From the NCBI GenBank assembly GCA_963828755.1, contig CAWHFY010000013.1, forward strand, positions 62,001-126,000: a stretch of 64,000 nucleotides of DNA, written 5' to 3'. The stretch is from WHSW01 sp963828755 (GTDB taxonomy: Bacteria; Actinomycetota; Thermoleophilia; Solirubrobacterales; 70-9). A program made the translations under genes and the position numbers. The notes under the pieces were generated by a model that made no database searches, had not been told where the DNA came from, and saw only the letters and a program-made list of their open reading frames with translations. This document shows positions 48,028 to 57,286 of this stretch, piece by piece (the first letter of the stretch is position 1; every line of letters starts with the position of its first letter).

Positions 48028-48813
48028 ATGATCTTCGATCTCAAGACGGGCAAGCGCCGGCGGGTGGTCCAGGTCGTGTTCGGCTTCCTCGCCTTCATCT
48101 TCTTCATCAGCTTCGTCGGCTTCGGCGTCGGTTCCGACGTCACCGGCGGGATCTTCGACGCGCTCGGGATCGGCGGCGGCTCCAGCTCCAGCGACCCGCA
48201 GTACGAGCAGCAGATCGAGGACGCCCAGAGCGCGGTCGACCAGAACCCGAAGGACGGCAGCGCCTACGGGGACCTGATCGCCGCTTACTACGGCTCCGCC
48301 CAGCAGGGGATCTCGCGCGATTCGCAGACCGGCCAGCTCTCGATCAGCGCCGACGCGCAGACCGATCTCGAGCACGCCGCTCAGGCCTGGGATGACTACT
48401 ACAAGACCAAGCCGGACAAGCTGAGCACGACCGCGGCCGCGAGCGCCGTCCAGGTCTTCGTCCTGCTCAGCGACGCGACCGGCGCCGCGCAGGCGCAGGA
48501 GGTCGTCGCCGGTGACCAGAACACCTTCTCGGCCTACGCCACGCTGGCGCTCTACCTGTACGCGGACAACAAGATCAAGGAGGGTGACGCCGCGGGTGAC
48601 AAGGCGGTTTCGCTCGCCGACTCGTCGAACCGCAAGCAGGTCCAGAAGACCATCGACGGCTACCGCGAGCAGGCGATCAAGTTCCAGCAGCAGCACGAAC
48701 GCCAGCAGCAGCAGGGCGGCGCCGACCAGGGCCAGTCGCAGCTCGAGAACCCGTTCGGCAGCCTCGGAACCGGCGCCCCGGCGCCCACCGCTCCGGGCGC
48801 CACCACCCCCTGA
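48028..48813 (+). CDS. Membrane-anchored protein with TPR-like helical repeats
   Basis: 261 residues. One N-terminal helix (VVQVVFGFLAFIFFISFVGFG) anchors a mainly extracytoplasmic or cytosolic helical domain with several pseudo-TPR pairs (AQSAVDQNPKDGSAYGDLIAAYYG). A glutamine-rich stretch, HERQQQQGGADQGQ, and a proline tail end the protein. It is the last gene before the tRNA. Function unknown; helical repeats suggest a scaffolding role. Confidence 0.7.
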   Translation: MIFDLKTGKRRRVVQVVFGFLAFIFFISFVGFGVGSDVTGGIFDALGIGGGSSSSDPQYEQQIEDAQSAVDQNPKDGSAYGDLIAAYYGSAQQGISRDSQTGQLSISADAQTDLEHAAQAWDDYYKTKPDKLSTTAAASAVQVFVLLSDATGAAQAQEVVAGDQNTFSAYATLALYLYADNKIKEGDAAGDKAVSLADSSNRKQVQKTIDGYREQAIKFQQQHERQQQQGGADQGQSQLENPFGSLGTGAPAPTAPGATTP

Positions 48814-48856
48814 TCGCCCACCGCGACGGGCCGAACCCGCTCGCTACCATGCCCGC

Positions 48857-48929
48857 GGGCCGTTAGCTCAGCTGGTAGAGCAGGAGACTCTTAATCTCAA
48901 GGTCACAGGTTCGATCCCTGTACGGCCCA
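48857..48929 (+). tRNA. tRNA-Lys (CTT)
   Basis: A 73-base cloverleaf. Acceptor GGGCCGT pairs with ACGGCCC, discriminator A, no CCA encoded. The D-arm is GCTCAGCTGGTAGAGC, and the anticodon loop CTCTTAA reads CTT. The anticodon stem has a G-A first pair, unusual but tolerated. The T-arm is ACAGGTTCGATCCCTGT. A decayed copy of its 3' half lies 800 bases downstream. Confidence 0.96.
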
Positions 48930-48954
48930 TTGATTGCGGGGGATACTGGGTCGG

Positions 48955-49112
48955 ATGTCCCAGGCGAACGTAGAGGTCGTGCGCCGCCTTCTGGATGCTT
49001 GGAACCGCCAGCGACGTCGGAGGCATCCTCGATGGGAAACTGATCCGACTCGAACAGCTCGGCGCTAGTCCGAATTTCCTAGCGCCTCGAAGCCGCCGGG
49101 CTGCGGGGGTAG
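48955..49112 (+). pseudogene. Internally deleted SnoaL-like gene
   Basis: An ATG opens MSQANVEVVRRLLDAWNRQ, the standard N-terminus of SnoaL/NTF2-like proteins. About 20 residues later another frame reads ILDGKLIRLEQLG, a typical SnoaL C-terminal strand. A third frame then gives RLEAAGLRG before a stop at 49112. The middle of the domain, roughly 80 residues, is missing. It lies between tRNA-Lys and an intact SnoaL gene. Confidence 0.7.
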
Positions 49113-49116
49113 GGCG

Positions 49117-49683
49117 ATGTCACAGGAGCGCGGAATCCAGATCGCACTCCGCCCCCCAAGCGAAAGGGCCGCTCAGCGCCGGACCCTGGACGAGAGGCTG
49201 GGAGTTCGGTTCCCCGGCCTCCTCAGATTGTCGGGAAAGGCGCTGTTTCGCCTTCGGCCGCGATCTCGGCTTCGCCAAACGCTCCTCGCGCGTCTCATAA
49301 CTCGCGCCTACGCGGCGGCAAATCGCCGCGACTTCGAACTCATCCTCACCGCCAACGATCCCGGAAGCTACGAGTACCACCCGAGCGCCGATTACCTGCC
49401 TCCTGACATGGATACGGTCTACTACGGCCACGACGGCTACCGTCGGTTCTGGCGACAGTGGCTCGATGCGTTTGAGGACGTTCGCTGGGATCCGGAGGAG
49501 ATGATCGACTTCGGAGCCAAGACCTTGATCACGACTCGGCAGAGCGGCCATGGTTCGGGCAGCGGCGTGGCCGTCAGCCAGCCGGTGTTTCAGGTCTTCA
49601 CCTTCAGAGGCGGCCTCGTGATCCGGCAGGAGGATTTCTCGGATCGCGCGAGGGCCCTCGAGGCCGCCGGGCTGAGCGAGTAG
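49117..49683 (+). CDS. SnoaL-like (NTF2-fold) protein
   Basis: 188 residues from ATG 49117. An N-terminal basic segment (RPPSERAAQRRTLDERLGVRFPGLL) precedes the NTF2 domain, AYAAANRRDFELILTANDPGSYEYHPS to GLVIRQEDFSDRARALEAAG. Such small proteins bind ligands or catalyse isomerisation; no active site is evident. It lies on the small tRNA-Lys islet and shares its terminal LEAAGL with the deleted copy before it. Confidence 0.8.
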   Translation: MSQERGIQIALRPPSERAAQRRTLDERLGVRFPGLLRLSGKALFRLRPRSRLRQTLLARLITRAYAAANRRDFELILTANDPGSYEYHPSADYLPPDMDTVYYGHDGYRRFWRQWLDAFEDVRWDPEEMIDFGAKTLITTRQSGHGSGSGVAVSQPVFQVFTFRGGLVIRQEDFSDRARALEAAGLSE

Positions 49684-50427
49684 GCAGACTCTTTGTGCTT
49701 GGTCACAGGTTCGGTGCCCGTGCGCCCACTCAACTTCGCCCGGGTTTGCGCTTCGCCCGGACCGTGCGCACGCGCGAAAGCGACCGCGGCCGGCTGCCAG
49801 GCGATCGGCACCCTCGCCGACTCCGCCTGTCGGAGCAGTTGCTCAGCAGGCGTCGCGCCGCCGGCCGGGTCCGCGGCGCAGATCCGCTCGAGCGTGTGCC
49901 GGCGCGCTGCGAAGTTGAGCGCCCCGGGATGCCTGGGACTGGTCGCGACCTCGAGCGGCGAGGATCCGGCGCCGTTCTCGTAGCGCGCCTCGCGTCCCGC
50001 GGCCCTGAGGCTGTGCTCGTCCAGCGCCTCGAACGGTCGCCGCAGGCGGCAGACTGGGCCGTGGGCGAGGGCGTCGACGCGCTCGAGCGCGTGCTCGAAG
50101 GCCCCGACCAGGCTCGGGCTCGCGACGTACTCCGGGTCGAGGTAGATCAGCTTGTCGGCGAGGGTTCGCTTCGGCGAGTTCGATCCAGATCGCCGCCGGC
50201 TCGCAGTCATCGGGAGTTTCGACCAGCTTCACCGGAAAGCTGCCATCGAACGACGGCGGTGGGGCTGGATGCCCACTCGCTTGGGGCCGTCGCGCCACCA
50301 GGACCTGGGCCGGCTGGCGGATCGACAGGCGCAGCCCCCTCACGAACGCGTCGAGCGCGTCGGGGTCGTCGCAACTGGTCAGCAAGGCGGGGGCGGTTGT
50401 CGCGCCGGCCGTCCTTGCGAGGTTCAT
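49590..50427 (-). CDS. Family 2-like glycosyltransferase, 3' end altered by islet (frameshifted)
   Basis: About 278 residues from ATG 50427. LLTSCDDPDALDAFVRGLRLSIRQP resembles the GT2 N-terminus, where short-range turns hold UDP. A shift near 50165 leads to LADKLIYLDPEYVASPSLVGAFEHAL and later GALNFAARRHTLERI with AEQLLRQAESARVPIAWQPAAVAF, a GT2-type acceptor part. A clear DxD is not seen, so activity is uncertain. The frame runs on through the decayed tRNA copy into the islet to a stop at 49590, so the true 3' end was probably replaced. Confidence 0.55.
49684..49728 (+). repeat. Decayed copy of the tRNA-Lys 3' half (att-like)
   Basis: Compared with tRNA-Lys 48885-48929, this stretch has an 8-base match (AGACTCTT, shifted by one base). 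Next comes a 13-base exact match at the same phase (GGTCACAGGTTCG, 49701-49713), then a diverged T-stem and a GCGCCCA end. This is the pattern left by integration at a tRNA 3' end. Confidence 0.7.
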
Positions 50428-50623
50428 GCGGATCGAGTACCCGGCCGCGAGGCGCGCAATCGGCCGGTTTACGCTCGCCGGGCGCCGCGGCTGAGGGGGC
50501 CGCCGACGATCGGTGATTATCGCCGCCGAGGGCGGGCAGCCTCCGGACAGGGCGGTCCGTCCGGGCGACGATTTCCTAGGTACCTCGTCGCGCCGGCGGG
50601 CCACCTCGGCTTGGCCCGAGAAC

Positions 50624-51419
50624 TCAGGCGGCGACGGGCCTCGGCGGCGATCGGAGCCTCTGTCGGAGCCCTGTACCGCTCCGAGCAGCTTCGTGAGCGC
50701 CCGGCGCGAGAGTCTCGACACCTGCATCTGGGAGCAGCCGAGCCGCGCTCCGGTCTCCGCCTGGGTCAGCCCCTCTGTCGTAGAGGAGCTCGAGGATCGT
50801 GCGCTCGCGCTGATCGAGGTCGGCGGTTGCCGCGGCGGCGTTCGGCCTCGACGCGGTCGAAGCCGGCATCGCGCGAGCCGAGCTGATCGAGTCGGGTGAC
50901 GCCGGCCTCCTCATCGGATCGAACCGGAGCGTCGACCGACGACGTCCAGCGCGCCTCGCGGGCGACGAGCGACTCGAGCACGACGTCCTCGTCGAGCCCG
51001 GCCTCCTCCGCCAGCTCACGCACGGTCGGCTGGCGACCGATCGTCTCGGGAAGGCGCTCCATCGCCCGCTCCACTGACATCGTCGACTCCTGCAGGGCAC
51101 GCGGCAGTCGCAGGTTCCAGACGCGGTCGCGGAAGTGGCGGCGCAGTTCGCCGAGGATCGTTGGCACCGCGTACGACGTGAAGCTGTTGCGACGCTCAGG
51201 GTCGAAGCCCTTGATCGCCTTCACCAAGCCCATGTTGGCGACCTGCTCGAGATCCTCGAACGGCTCCGCGCCCCCCTTGTAGCGGCTCGCGAGCGACCGC
51301 GCGAGCGGCAGGAACCGCTCGACCAAGCGCTCGAGCAGCTCAGGCGACGGGCGCCGCGCGTACGCGGCGAGCAGATCGGCATCGGAACGGGTGTTTCGGA
51401 ACGCTGCGGCGTTAGTCAT
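50624..51419 (-). CDS. SigB/SigF-family sigma factor (frameshifted)
   Basis: Starts ATG 51419 after a strong GGAGGAACC site. Region 2 reads RFLPLARSLASRYKGGAEPFEDLEQVANMGLVKAI and FTSYAVPTILGELRRHFRDRVW, diagnostic of stress/sporulation sigma factors. Region 3 has LPETIGRQPTVRELAEEAGLDEDVV. Region 4 is reached through shifts near 50840 and 50765: DLDQRERTILELLYDRG, then LTQAETGARLGCSQMQVSRLSRRALTKLLG. The stop at 50624 needs another shift, so the end is approximate. It is controlled, by context, by the RsbW-like and STAS proteins nearby. Confidence 0.88.
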
Positions 51420-51539
51420 GGTTCCTCCAGTGGGTCGTCGTAGTAGCGACTGGACCCTTCGGCTGGAACCGTCAGACCGTGCCGTGGTGCAAATCCGAGG
51501 GACGCACGCTCCTTTGGGAAGTACGCGCCTGTTCTCCAC

Positions 51540-51565
51540 ATACCCGACCGCGCGCGTCCTTAACC
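51540..51565 (-). promoter_or_regulatory. SigB-type promoter before the sigma factor gene
   Basis: Read on the minus strand, GGTTAA (51560-51565) and GGGTAT (51540-51545) are separated by 14 bases. This matches the SigB consensus GTTTAA-N12-15-GGGTAT in all but one position. It lies about 120 bases upstream of the sigma factor ATG and points towards it, so autoregulation is expected. The rest of the 51420-51636 gap holds nothing recognised. Confidence 0.65.
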
Positions 51566-51636
51566 AGCGGCCCGGTGGCGCATAGCCATACGGGAACAGG
51601 GCGGGAGCGAGCCGTGCGCCTTGTAGATTTCGCGCC

Positions 51637-52047
51637 GTGAGCAACACCGCCGAATCAGACGACACACGGTCCTCGCTCAGCGCGATCTCGCGCGAGTTGG
51701 TCGCGACGATGAAGAAGCACTTCGGGCGCGGTCCCGTCTCGGCGAAGTCGTACTTGATCGACGACTTTCTGCTGGTCGTCATGCGCGGCGGGCTGACGAT
51801 CGCCGAGCAGACGATGCTCGACGCCGGCCGCGAGGACGCGGTGCGAGAGTTTCGCCAGGTGTTCGAGAACGAGATGACCGGACCGCTGACCGAGATCGTC
51901 GAGCGGCTCACCGGTCGCGAGGTGGTCACCTACCAGAGCCAGGTCCTGTTCGACCCGGACATCCTGGTCGAGATCTTCTTCTTCTCCGAGCCGGTCGGCG
52001 CCGAGGCGCTCGCCGAGACGGCTCGGGCGCTCTCGTCCGTCGACTGA
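51637..52047 (+). CDS. DUF2294 family protein
   Basis: 136 residues from GTG 51637. AISRELVATMKKHFGRGPVSAKSYLIDDFLLVVMRGGLTIAEQTML is the DUF2294 core. Members occur near stress and redox genes of bacilli and actinobacteria; biochemical role unknown. It is divergent from the sigma factor. No frameshift. Confidence 0.8.
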   Translation: MSNTAESDDTRSSLSAISRELVATMKKHFGRGPVSAKSYLIDDFLLVVMRGGLTIAEQTMLDAGREDAVREFRQVFENEMTGPLTEIVERLTGREVVTYQSQVLFDPDILVEIFFFSEPVGAEALAETARALSSVD

Positions 52048-52115
52048 CGTCGGATTCGAGGCTTGCGGGGGCGGGTAGTCGTTCGATTCGATCACCCGAA
52101 TCCCGAGGAGGAGAG

Positions 52116-52538
52116 ATGGCGACCAGCATCAAAGACGTGATGACCGACGGCGCACGCTGCGTCGGCGAGAAGGACTCGGTCAGCGACGCGGCAAAGCTGA
52201 TGTCTGAGCTCGATGTCGGGGCGCTGCCGATCTGTGGGGAGGACGACCGGCTCAAGGGCATGCTCACCGACCGCGACATCGTGACCAAGGTGCTGGCTCT
52301 CGGCAAGGATCCGGCTCAGACGCAGGCCGGGGAGCTCGGCGAGGGCAAGCCGGTCACGATCGGCGCCGACGACTCGCTCGAGGAGGCGATTCAGACGATG
52401 CGCGACAACGCCGTCCGCCGCCTGCCGGTGATCGACGGCCATGATCTGGTCGGCATCGTGAGCCAGGGCGACATCGCCAAGGCCGCCGACGAGGAGCAGG
52501 TCGGCGCGCTCGTCGAGGCGATCTCGGCCGCGCCGTAG
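52116..52538 (+). CDS. CBS-domain protein
   Basis: 140 residues from ATG 52116 after a GAGGAGGAG ribosome site. Two CBS motifs bind adenosyl ligands: MTDGARCVGEKDSVSDAAKLMSELDVGALPICGEDDRLKGMLTDRD and AIQTMRDNAVRRLPVIDGHDLVGIVSQGDIAKA. Often part of general stress regulons in actinobacteria, and here set among SigB partner genes. Confidence 0.92.
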   Translation: MATSIKDVMTDGARCVGEKDSVSDAAKLMSELDVGALPICGEDDRLKGMLTDRDIVTKVLALGKDPAQTQAGELGEGKPVTIGADDSLEEAIQTMRDNAVRRLPVIDGHDLVGIVSQGDIAKAADEEQVGALVEAISAAP

Positions 52539-52672
52539 TCATCGCAGCCCGAGGTGTGGCCGTCACCGGGTTGGCGGCGATTGCGCTCTTGGCGGCGACG
52601 GTGATACGCAGGTCGGATCGCAGCGACGCGACGCCGGCCGATCGCTTGGCGCTGAAGTGAGATAGTTCAGGT

Positions 52673-53195
52673 GTGTCGGATCGCCGTGAAGCTCGTCCGG
52701 AGTCACCGGAGGTACTGCGACTGCCCGGCCGTCAAGGAGAGCGTCCCGGCCGCCCGCCACGCGGTGTCGGCGATCGCGGACGCCCACGGGATCGACCAGT
52801 TTGCGGTCCAGACGGTGGTCTCGGAGCTGGTCGGCAACGCCGTCGTGCACGCCTACGTCGGCCGCGAGCCCGGTCCGATCGTGGTCGTCGTCCGCGTGAT
52901 CCGCGACCTGTTCGTGGTCACGGTCGCGGACCGTGGGATTGGGATGAAACCACGCATCGACTCGCCGGGGCTGGGGATCGGGATCCCGCTCGCCGGCAAG
53001 CTCACCCACGATCTGCGGATCGAGGCCGACGAAAACGGGACGACGATCTCGGCGAGCTTCGAGGTCCTGCAGTCCGCCGCGTCGGGAATCGAGAGCATCG
53101 GGGCCCTGATCGATCGCGAGATCGTCGAGGCTCGGCGCCTGCTCGACGCCCCGGTGCGCGCCGGCGACCCGACGCCCGAGGCTGCCCTGCGCTAA
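52673..53195 (+). CDS. RsbW-like anti-sigma kinase (HATPase_c), frameshifted
   Basis: About 174 residues. GTG 52673 gives VSDRREARPESPEVLRLP, joining after a shift near 52725 to AVKESVPAARHAVSAIADAHG. A start at GTG 52671 in the other frame keeps one open frame but a less typical N-terminus. The ATP site has VVSELVGNAVVHAYV (N-box), ADRGIGMKP (G1) and GLGIGIPLAGKLTHD (G2). It would bind and inhibit the SigB-like factor and phosphorylate a STAS antagonist. Its end overlaps the convergent STAS gene by four bases. Confidence 0.85.
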
Positions 53196-53540
53196 CCGAG
53201 CTCGGGGCGGTGCACGAGCGCCGAGCCCTCGAGCAGCAGCCCGGTGATCTCGAACAGGCGCGCGACGTCACCCTGAACGTTGGTGACCGACAGCTCTCCG
53301 CCGGCCGCGCGGAACCTGCCTCGCGGTCTGGACCAGCACCTTGAGCCCGGTCGAGTCGACGAACCCGCACGCGCCGAGGTCGAGACAGAGGGAGTCCGAC
53401 GGCTTCGCCACCCGCTCGATCGCGCTGACGAGCTCGTCGGCGACGGAGAGATCGAGCTCGCCCTCGACCGCGAGCATGAGCGGGCCGTCGTCCGAATCGT
53501 CGCGGACCGAGAAGGGTGGGTGCTCGTCGAGCGCTGCCAT
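53192..53540 (-). CDS. STAS anti-sigma factor antagonist 1 (RsbV-like), frameshifted
   Basis: About 115 residues from ATG 53540. LAVEGELDLSVADELVSAIERV and GACGFVDSTGLKVLVQTAR form the STAS core; the Ser in DSTGLKVL is the phosphorylation site. A shift near 53313 leads to GGELSVTNVQGDVARLFEITGL. It should release the sigma factor by binding RsbW when dephosphorylated. Confidence 0.88.
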
Positions 53541-53655
53541 GGGGCGATCCTATTAGGTGGCGCGCCGCTTCCAAGCGCCGGCCTTGGTTGCGAGCCACGC
53601 TCGTGGGTAGCGATCGTCAATGAGTTTCAGGTCGATCACCGCCCCCCGACACCGC

Positions 53656-54018
53656 TCAGTCAGTGGCCAGGGCGGCTGTGAGCGCTCGGTCGACGGTCGG
53701 CAGGACCGGGATCGTGCGATCGATTCCGGCGAGCTCGAGCACGGCGAACGCGTTCGACCCCGGCTGGCAGGCGATCGCGATCCGCATCTGGCCGTTGGTC
53801 AGCGCCCGCGCCGCGCCGACGATCGTCGCCAGCGCGGTCGAGTCCAGGAACGTGCACGCGGTCAGGTCGATCACGAGCACGCGCTCGGGGTCAGCCGACG
53901 CGATCGAGAGGACCCGGGACGCCTTCGAGGCGGTGTGGAGGTCGAACTCGCCGCGCACGGCGACGATCCGAGCCTGTGGCTCCACCACCTCGACCAGTTC
54001 GAATTCAGGGCTGTTCAC
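53656..54018 (-). CDS. STAS anti-sigma factor antagonist 2
   Basis: 120 residues from GTG 54018 (VNSPEFELVEVVEPQARIVAV). GEFDLHTASKASRVLSIASAD and LTACTFLDSTALATIVGAARAL are the STAS core, with Ser in DSTALAT. Intact. A second antagonist gives the cluster two inputs to one or more anti-sigma factors. A longer start at 54084 is less likely. Confidence 0.88.
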   Translation of the reverse strand: MNSPEFELVEVVEPQARIVAVRGEFDLHTASKASRVLSIASADPERVLVIDLTACTFLDSTALATIVGAARALTNGQMRIAIACQPGSNAFAVLELAGIDRTIPVLPTVDRALTAALATD

Positions 54019-54082
54019 TTGCTCCGCCGCACCTCGGGTTACCCACGACCCCACTCGCACACCGATTACAAGGAGGCACACC

Positions 54083-54568
54083 ATGGCTGAAAAACCGCTC
54101 GAGGTCTACCTCAACGACCACCTGGGAGGCGCGACGCTCGGCTCCGACCTCGCCGGCCAGATCGCCGATCACGCGGATGGGACGCCGTTCGCCGCGGCCG
54201 CGAAGCGGCTTGCGGCGGAGATCGAGGAGGACCGCGAGGCACTCGTCGCGCTCATGGACGCGCTCGACGTCAGCCGCAACCCGGTCAAGCAGGTCACCGG
54301 CTGGATCGCCGAGAAGGCGAGCCGCGTGAAGTTCAGCGGCGTCGGGTCCGGCGAGCCCGATCACGGCCTGTTCATGGCGATCGAGACGCTGCGGCTCGGC
54401 GTCGCCGGCAAGAAGTGCCTGTGGATTTCGCTCGCCCGGGTGCGCGAGCAGCACCGCCCGCTGGCCGACTTCGACCTCGAAGGGCTGATCGAGCGCGCCG
54501 CCGCCCAGGAGGAGATCCTCGAGCGCGAGCGTCTCGCCGCGGGGGAGCGGGCGCTGGCTTCAGCCTGA
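54083..54568 (+). CDS. Conserved actinobacterial hypothetical protein (helical)
   Basis: 161 residues from ATG 54083 after a perfect AAGGAGG site. The sequence MAEKPLEVYLNDHLGGATLG and DREALVALMDALDVSRNPVKQVTGWIAEKASRVKF is all helical. It resembles a family of ferritin-like or helical-bundle proteins found widely in soil actinobacteria, without a proved role. It is divergent from STAS 2 and may belong to the stress regulon. Confidence 0.72.
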   Translation: MAEKPLEVYLNDHLGGATLGSDLAGQIADHADGTPFAAAAKRLAAEIEEDREALVALMDALDVSRNPVKQVTGWIAEKASRVKFSGVGSGEPDHGLFMAIETLRLGVAGKKCLWISLARVREQHRPLADFDLEGLIERAAAQEEILERERLAAGERALASA

Positions 54569-54692
54569 GCGGCTCGCGCAGCGGTCGAAGCGGTGGGGTC
54601 GGGTTCGCCGAGCGCCATCGCGCGATGATCACCGCGCACCCGTGGTCGGACGATCATTTGGACGATCGTGGAAGGTCTCCTAGGATGGCCCG

Positions 54693-57149
54693 GTGAAGCG
54701 GCGGGATGAGCCCTGCGTCGGCTCGGGTTGGCGCTCGTCGGCGCCGTCGTGCTGCTGCTGGCGCTGCCGGGGCCGTCGACGGCAAAGCTGAAGGCTCGGT
54801 CGCTGACGACGAGCCAGGCGTCGATCCTCGACCACGGCTTCAAGATCAAGCTCGCCAACACCGGCCGGGCTGACAAGGTCGGGCGGGTCCGGGTGAGGAC
54901 GCGGACCTTCGACGACCCGGCGCGCAAGCCCCTGACCAAGCCGAAGCGCGTCCGCGTCGACGCGCGGTCGAAGCGACGGGTGCGCTTGCGGCTGACGCCG
55001 CGGGGGCGCGATGCCGTTACCGCCTGTGGAGCCCGCGAGCTGCTGGTCGAGTTCAAGCGCTCGGTGAAGCGCCGAGGTCAGCTGCAGCGAACCAGCGACG
55101 GATGCAGGCCTGGGCCGGTCGACCTGAGCCGCGCCGGCGATTGCGACTTCATCGGCCAGCAGGAAGGGTCGTTGTGCATGCTGCCGTTCCCCGACGACTT
55201 CTACACCGTCGCCGACCCGTCGACCGCGACCGGGCGTCGGATCGACTTCGAGGCGGCGGCGATGCCGGCGAACGGAGCCGGGACGCCGATCGCTCCCGGG
55301 CCGTACAACCTCAACGACGGCTTCAGCCCGGGCCAGTCGATCGTGCTCAAGGTCTCAGGCCTCGACACCCCGGCGGCGCTCGCCCAGACCGATCCCGTGC
55401 AGCTCAACCACCTCGGCCGCTACGCGGAGCACGACGCGCCGGTCGTCGTCGTCGACGCGACCACCGGCGAACGCTGGCCGATCTGGGTGGAGCTCGACTC
55501 CAACGCCGGGAGCCCGGCCGACACCGCGCTGACGATCAACCCGGCGGTCAACTTCGCCTCCGGGCATCGCTACATCGTCGCCCTGCGCGACCTGAGGACG
55601 CCGGACGGCTCGGAGATATCGGCGCCGGCCGGCTTCCGCTACTACCGCGACGAGCTGCCCAGCGACTCGGCGGCGATCGACGCGCAGCGGCAGCGCTTCG
55701 AGTCGATCTTCGAGGTTTTGCGCGGTGCCGGGATCCGACGCTCGAACCTCTACCTCGCGTGGGACTTCACGGTCGCCAGCGACGAGAACATCGCCGGGCG
55801 GATGCTGCACATCCGCAACGACGCCTTCGCGACCCTCGGCGACACGACGATGGCCGACATGGTCGTCCAGGGCGTCCTCGCCGGCGTTCAGCGTCGACAC
55901 GGTCGACGACTTCACCGCCGGCCAGGACCCGAACGTCGCCCGGCGGATCCGCGGCACCTACACCGTCCCCTGCTACATGCATCCGGACTGCGAGCCGGGC
56001 GGCCGTTTCGCGCTCGGCGCCGACGGCGTGCCCGAGCCGCAACGGCGACTACGAGGCGAAGTTCGACTGCATCATTCCGCGGGTCGCGATCGACGGGCCG
56101 ACGCCGGTCACGGTGCGCCCGTCGCTTTACGGCCATGGCCTGTTCGGGACGCGCCTCGCAGGTTCGCAAGCGGCTACCAGGACGATCTCGCAAACGACCA
56201 CGGCTTCATTCTCTGCGCAACCGACGAGATCGGGATGGCCTCCGAGGACGTTCCCAACACGCTCGGGATTCTCGGTGATCTCTCCGACTTCCCGGAGCTC
56301 GCCGACCGCCTGCAGATGGGCCTGCTGAGCGAGCTCTTCCTCGGCCGGCTGATGATCCACCCCGACGGGTTCACCAGCGCCGCTGCCTTCCACGTCGACG
56401 GCACGCCCGGGGACGACTCGGTGATCGACGCCCAGCGGCTCTTCTACGACGGCAACAGCCAGGGCGGGATCATGGGCGGCGCGCTGGCCGCGGTCGCGCC
56501 GGACTTCGACCGCGCCGCGCTCGGCGTGCCGGCGATGCGCTACTCGATCCTGCTGCCGCGGTCGGTCGACTACGACCCGAACTTCTCGGTCCCGCTCGCC
56601 AACGCCTACGGGAACCCGCTCGCGCGCACGCTGCTGCTCTCGATGATCCAGATGCTCTGGGATCGCGGGGAGCCGAACGGCTACGCACACCGGATGACCA
56701 CCGACCCGCTGCCCGACACGCCGGCACACACGATCCTGCTCGGTCCCTCGGTCGGCGACCACCAGGTGACGAACTGGATGACCGACGTCGAGGCGCGAAC
56801 GATCGGCGCGTCGGCCCGCGCCCCGGTGATCGACTTCGGCCGCTGGCCCGACACCGACGTGCTCTGGAACGTGCCGCGGATCGCGAGCTACCCGTTCGCC
56901 GGCTCGGTCGTTGCCTATACCGACTTCGGGCCGGTCCGGCCGAACCCGATGAACCCGTCCCAGATGATCGGGACGCCGCCGGCCCCGCTGACCAACATCC
57001 CCAACCGGGTGGGCGAGGATCCCCACGGGGCGCCGCGCGACATCTCCAACGGGCTCGCCGAGGTCTCCAACTTCCTGCAGATCAATGGCGCGATCGAGAA
57101 CGTCTGCGGGCCGAAACCCTGCTACGGCGGCTTCTGGACCGGGCTTTAG
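54693..57149 (+). CDS. Large secreted alpha/beta hydrolase-like protein (frameshifted)
   Basis: About 818 residues. GTG 54693 with a shift near 54725 gives a signal peptide LALVGAVVLLLALPG. A CARDB-like domain follows, then two cysteine-bearing parts and a beta-rich body, with shifts near 55885, 56038 and 56157. The C-terminal part has the nucleophile elbow FYDGNSQGGIMGG and the histidine region VGDHQVTNWM. Similar size and motifs occur in secreted lipase- or peptidase-like actinobacterial proteins. Substrate unknown. Confidence 0.72.
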
Positions 57150-57286
57150 CAGGGAGTCTTCGGCTCTCGACCAATCGTCGAGGCGCCGGGCCGCGAATCT
57201 CGACAGCTGGCCAAAGACCCTCGCGCCGCCGCAGCGCACACTCTGCGGTACGGCAAGCCAGCGCCCCGACGCGTGGAGGGAGAGCT

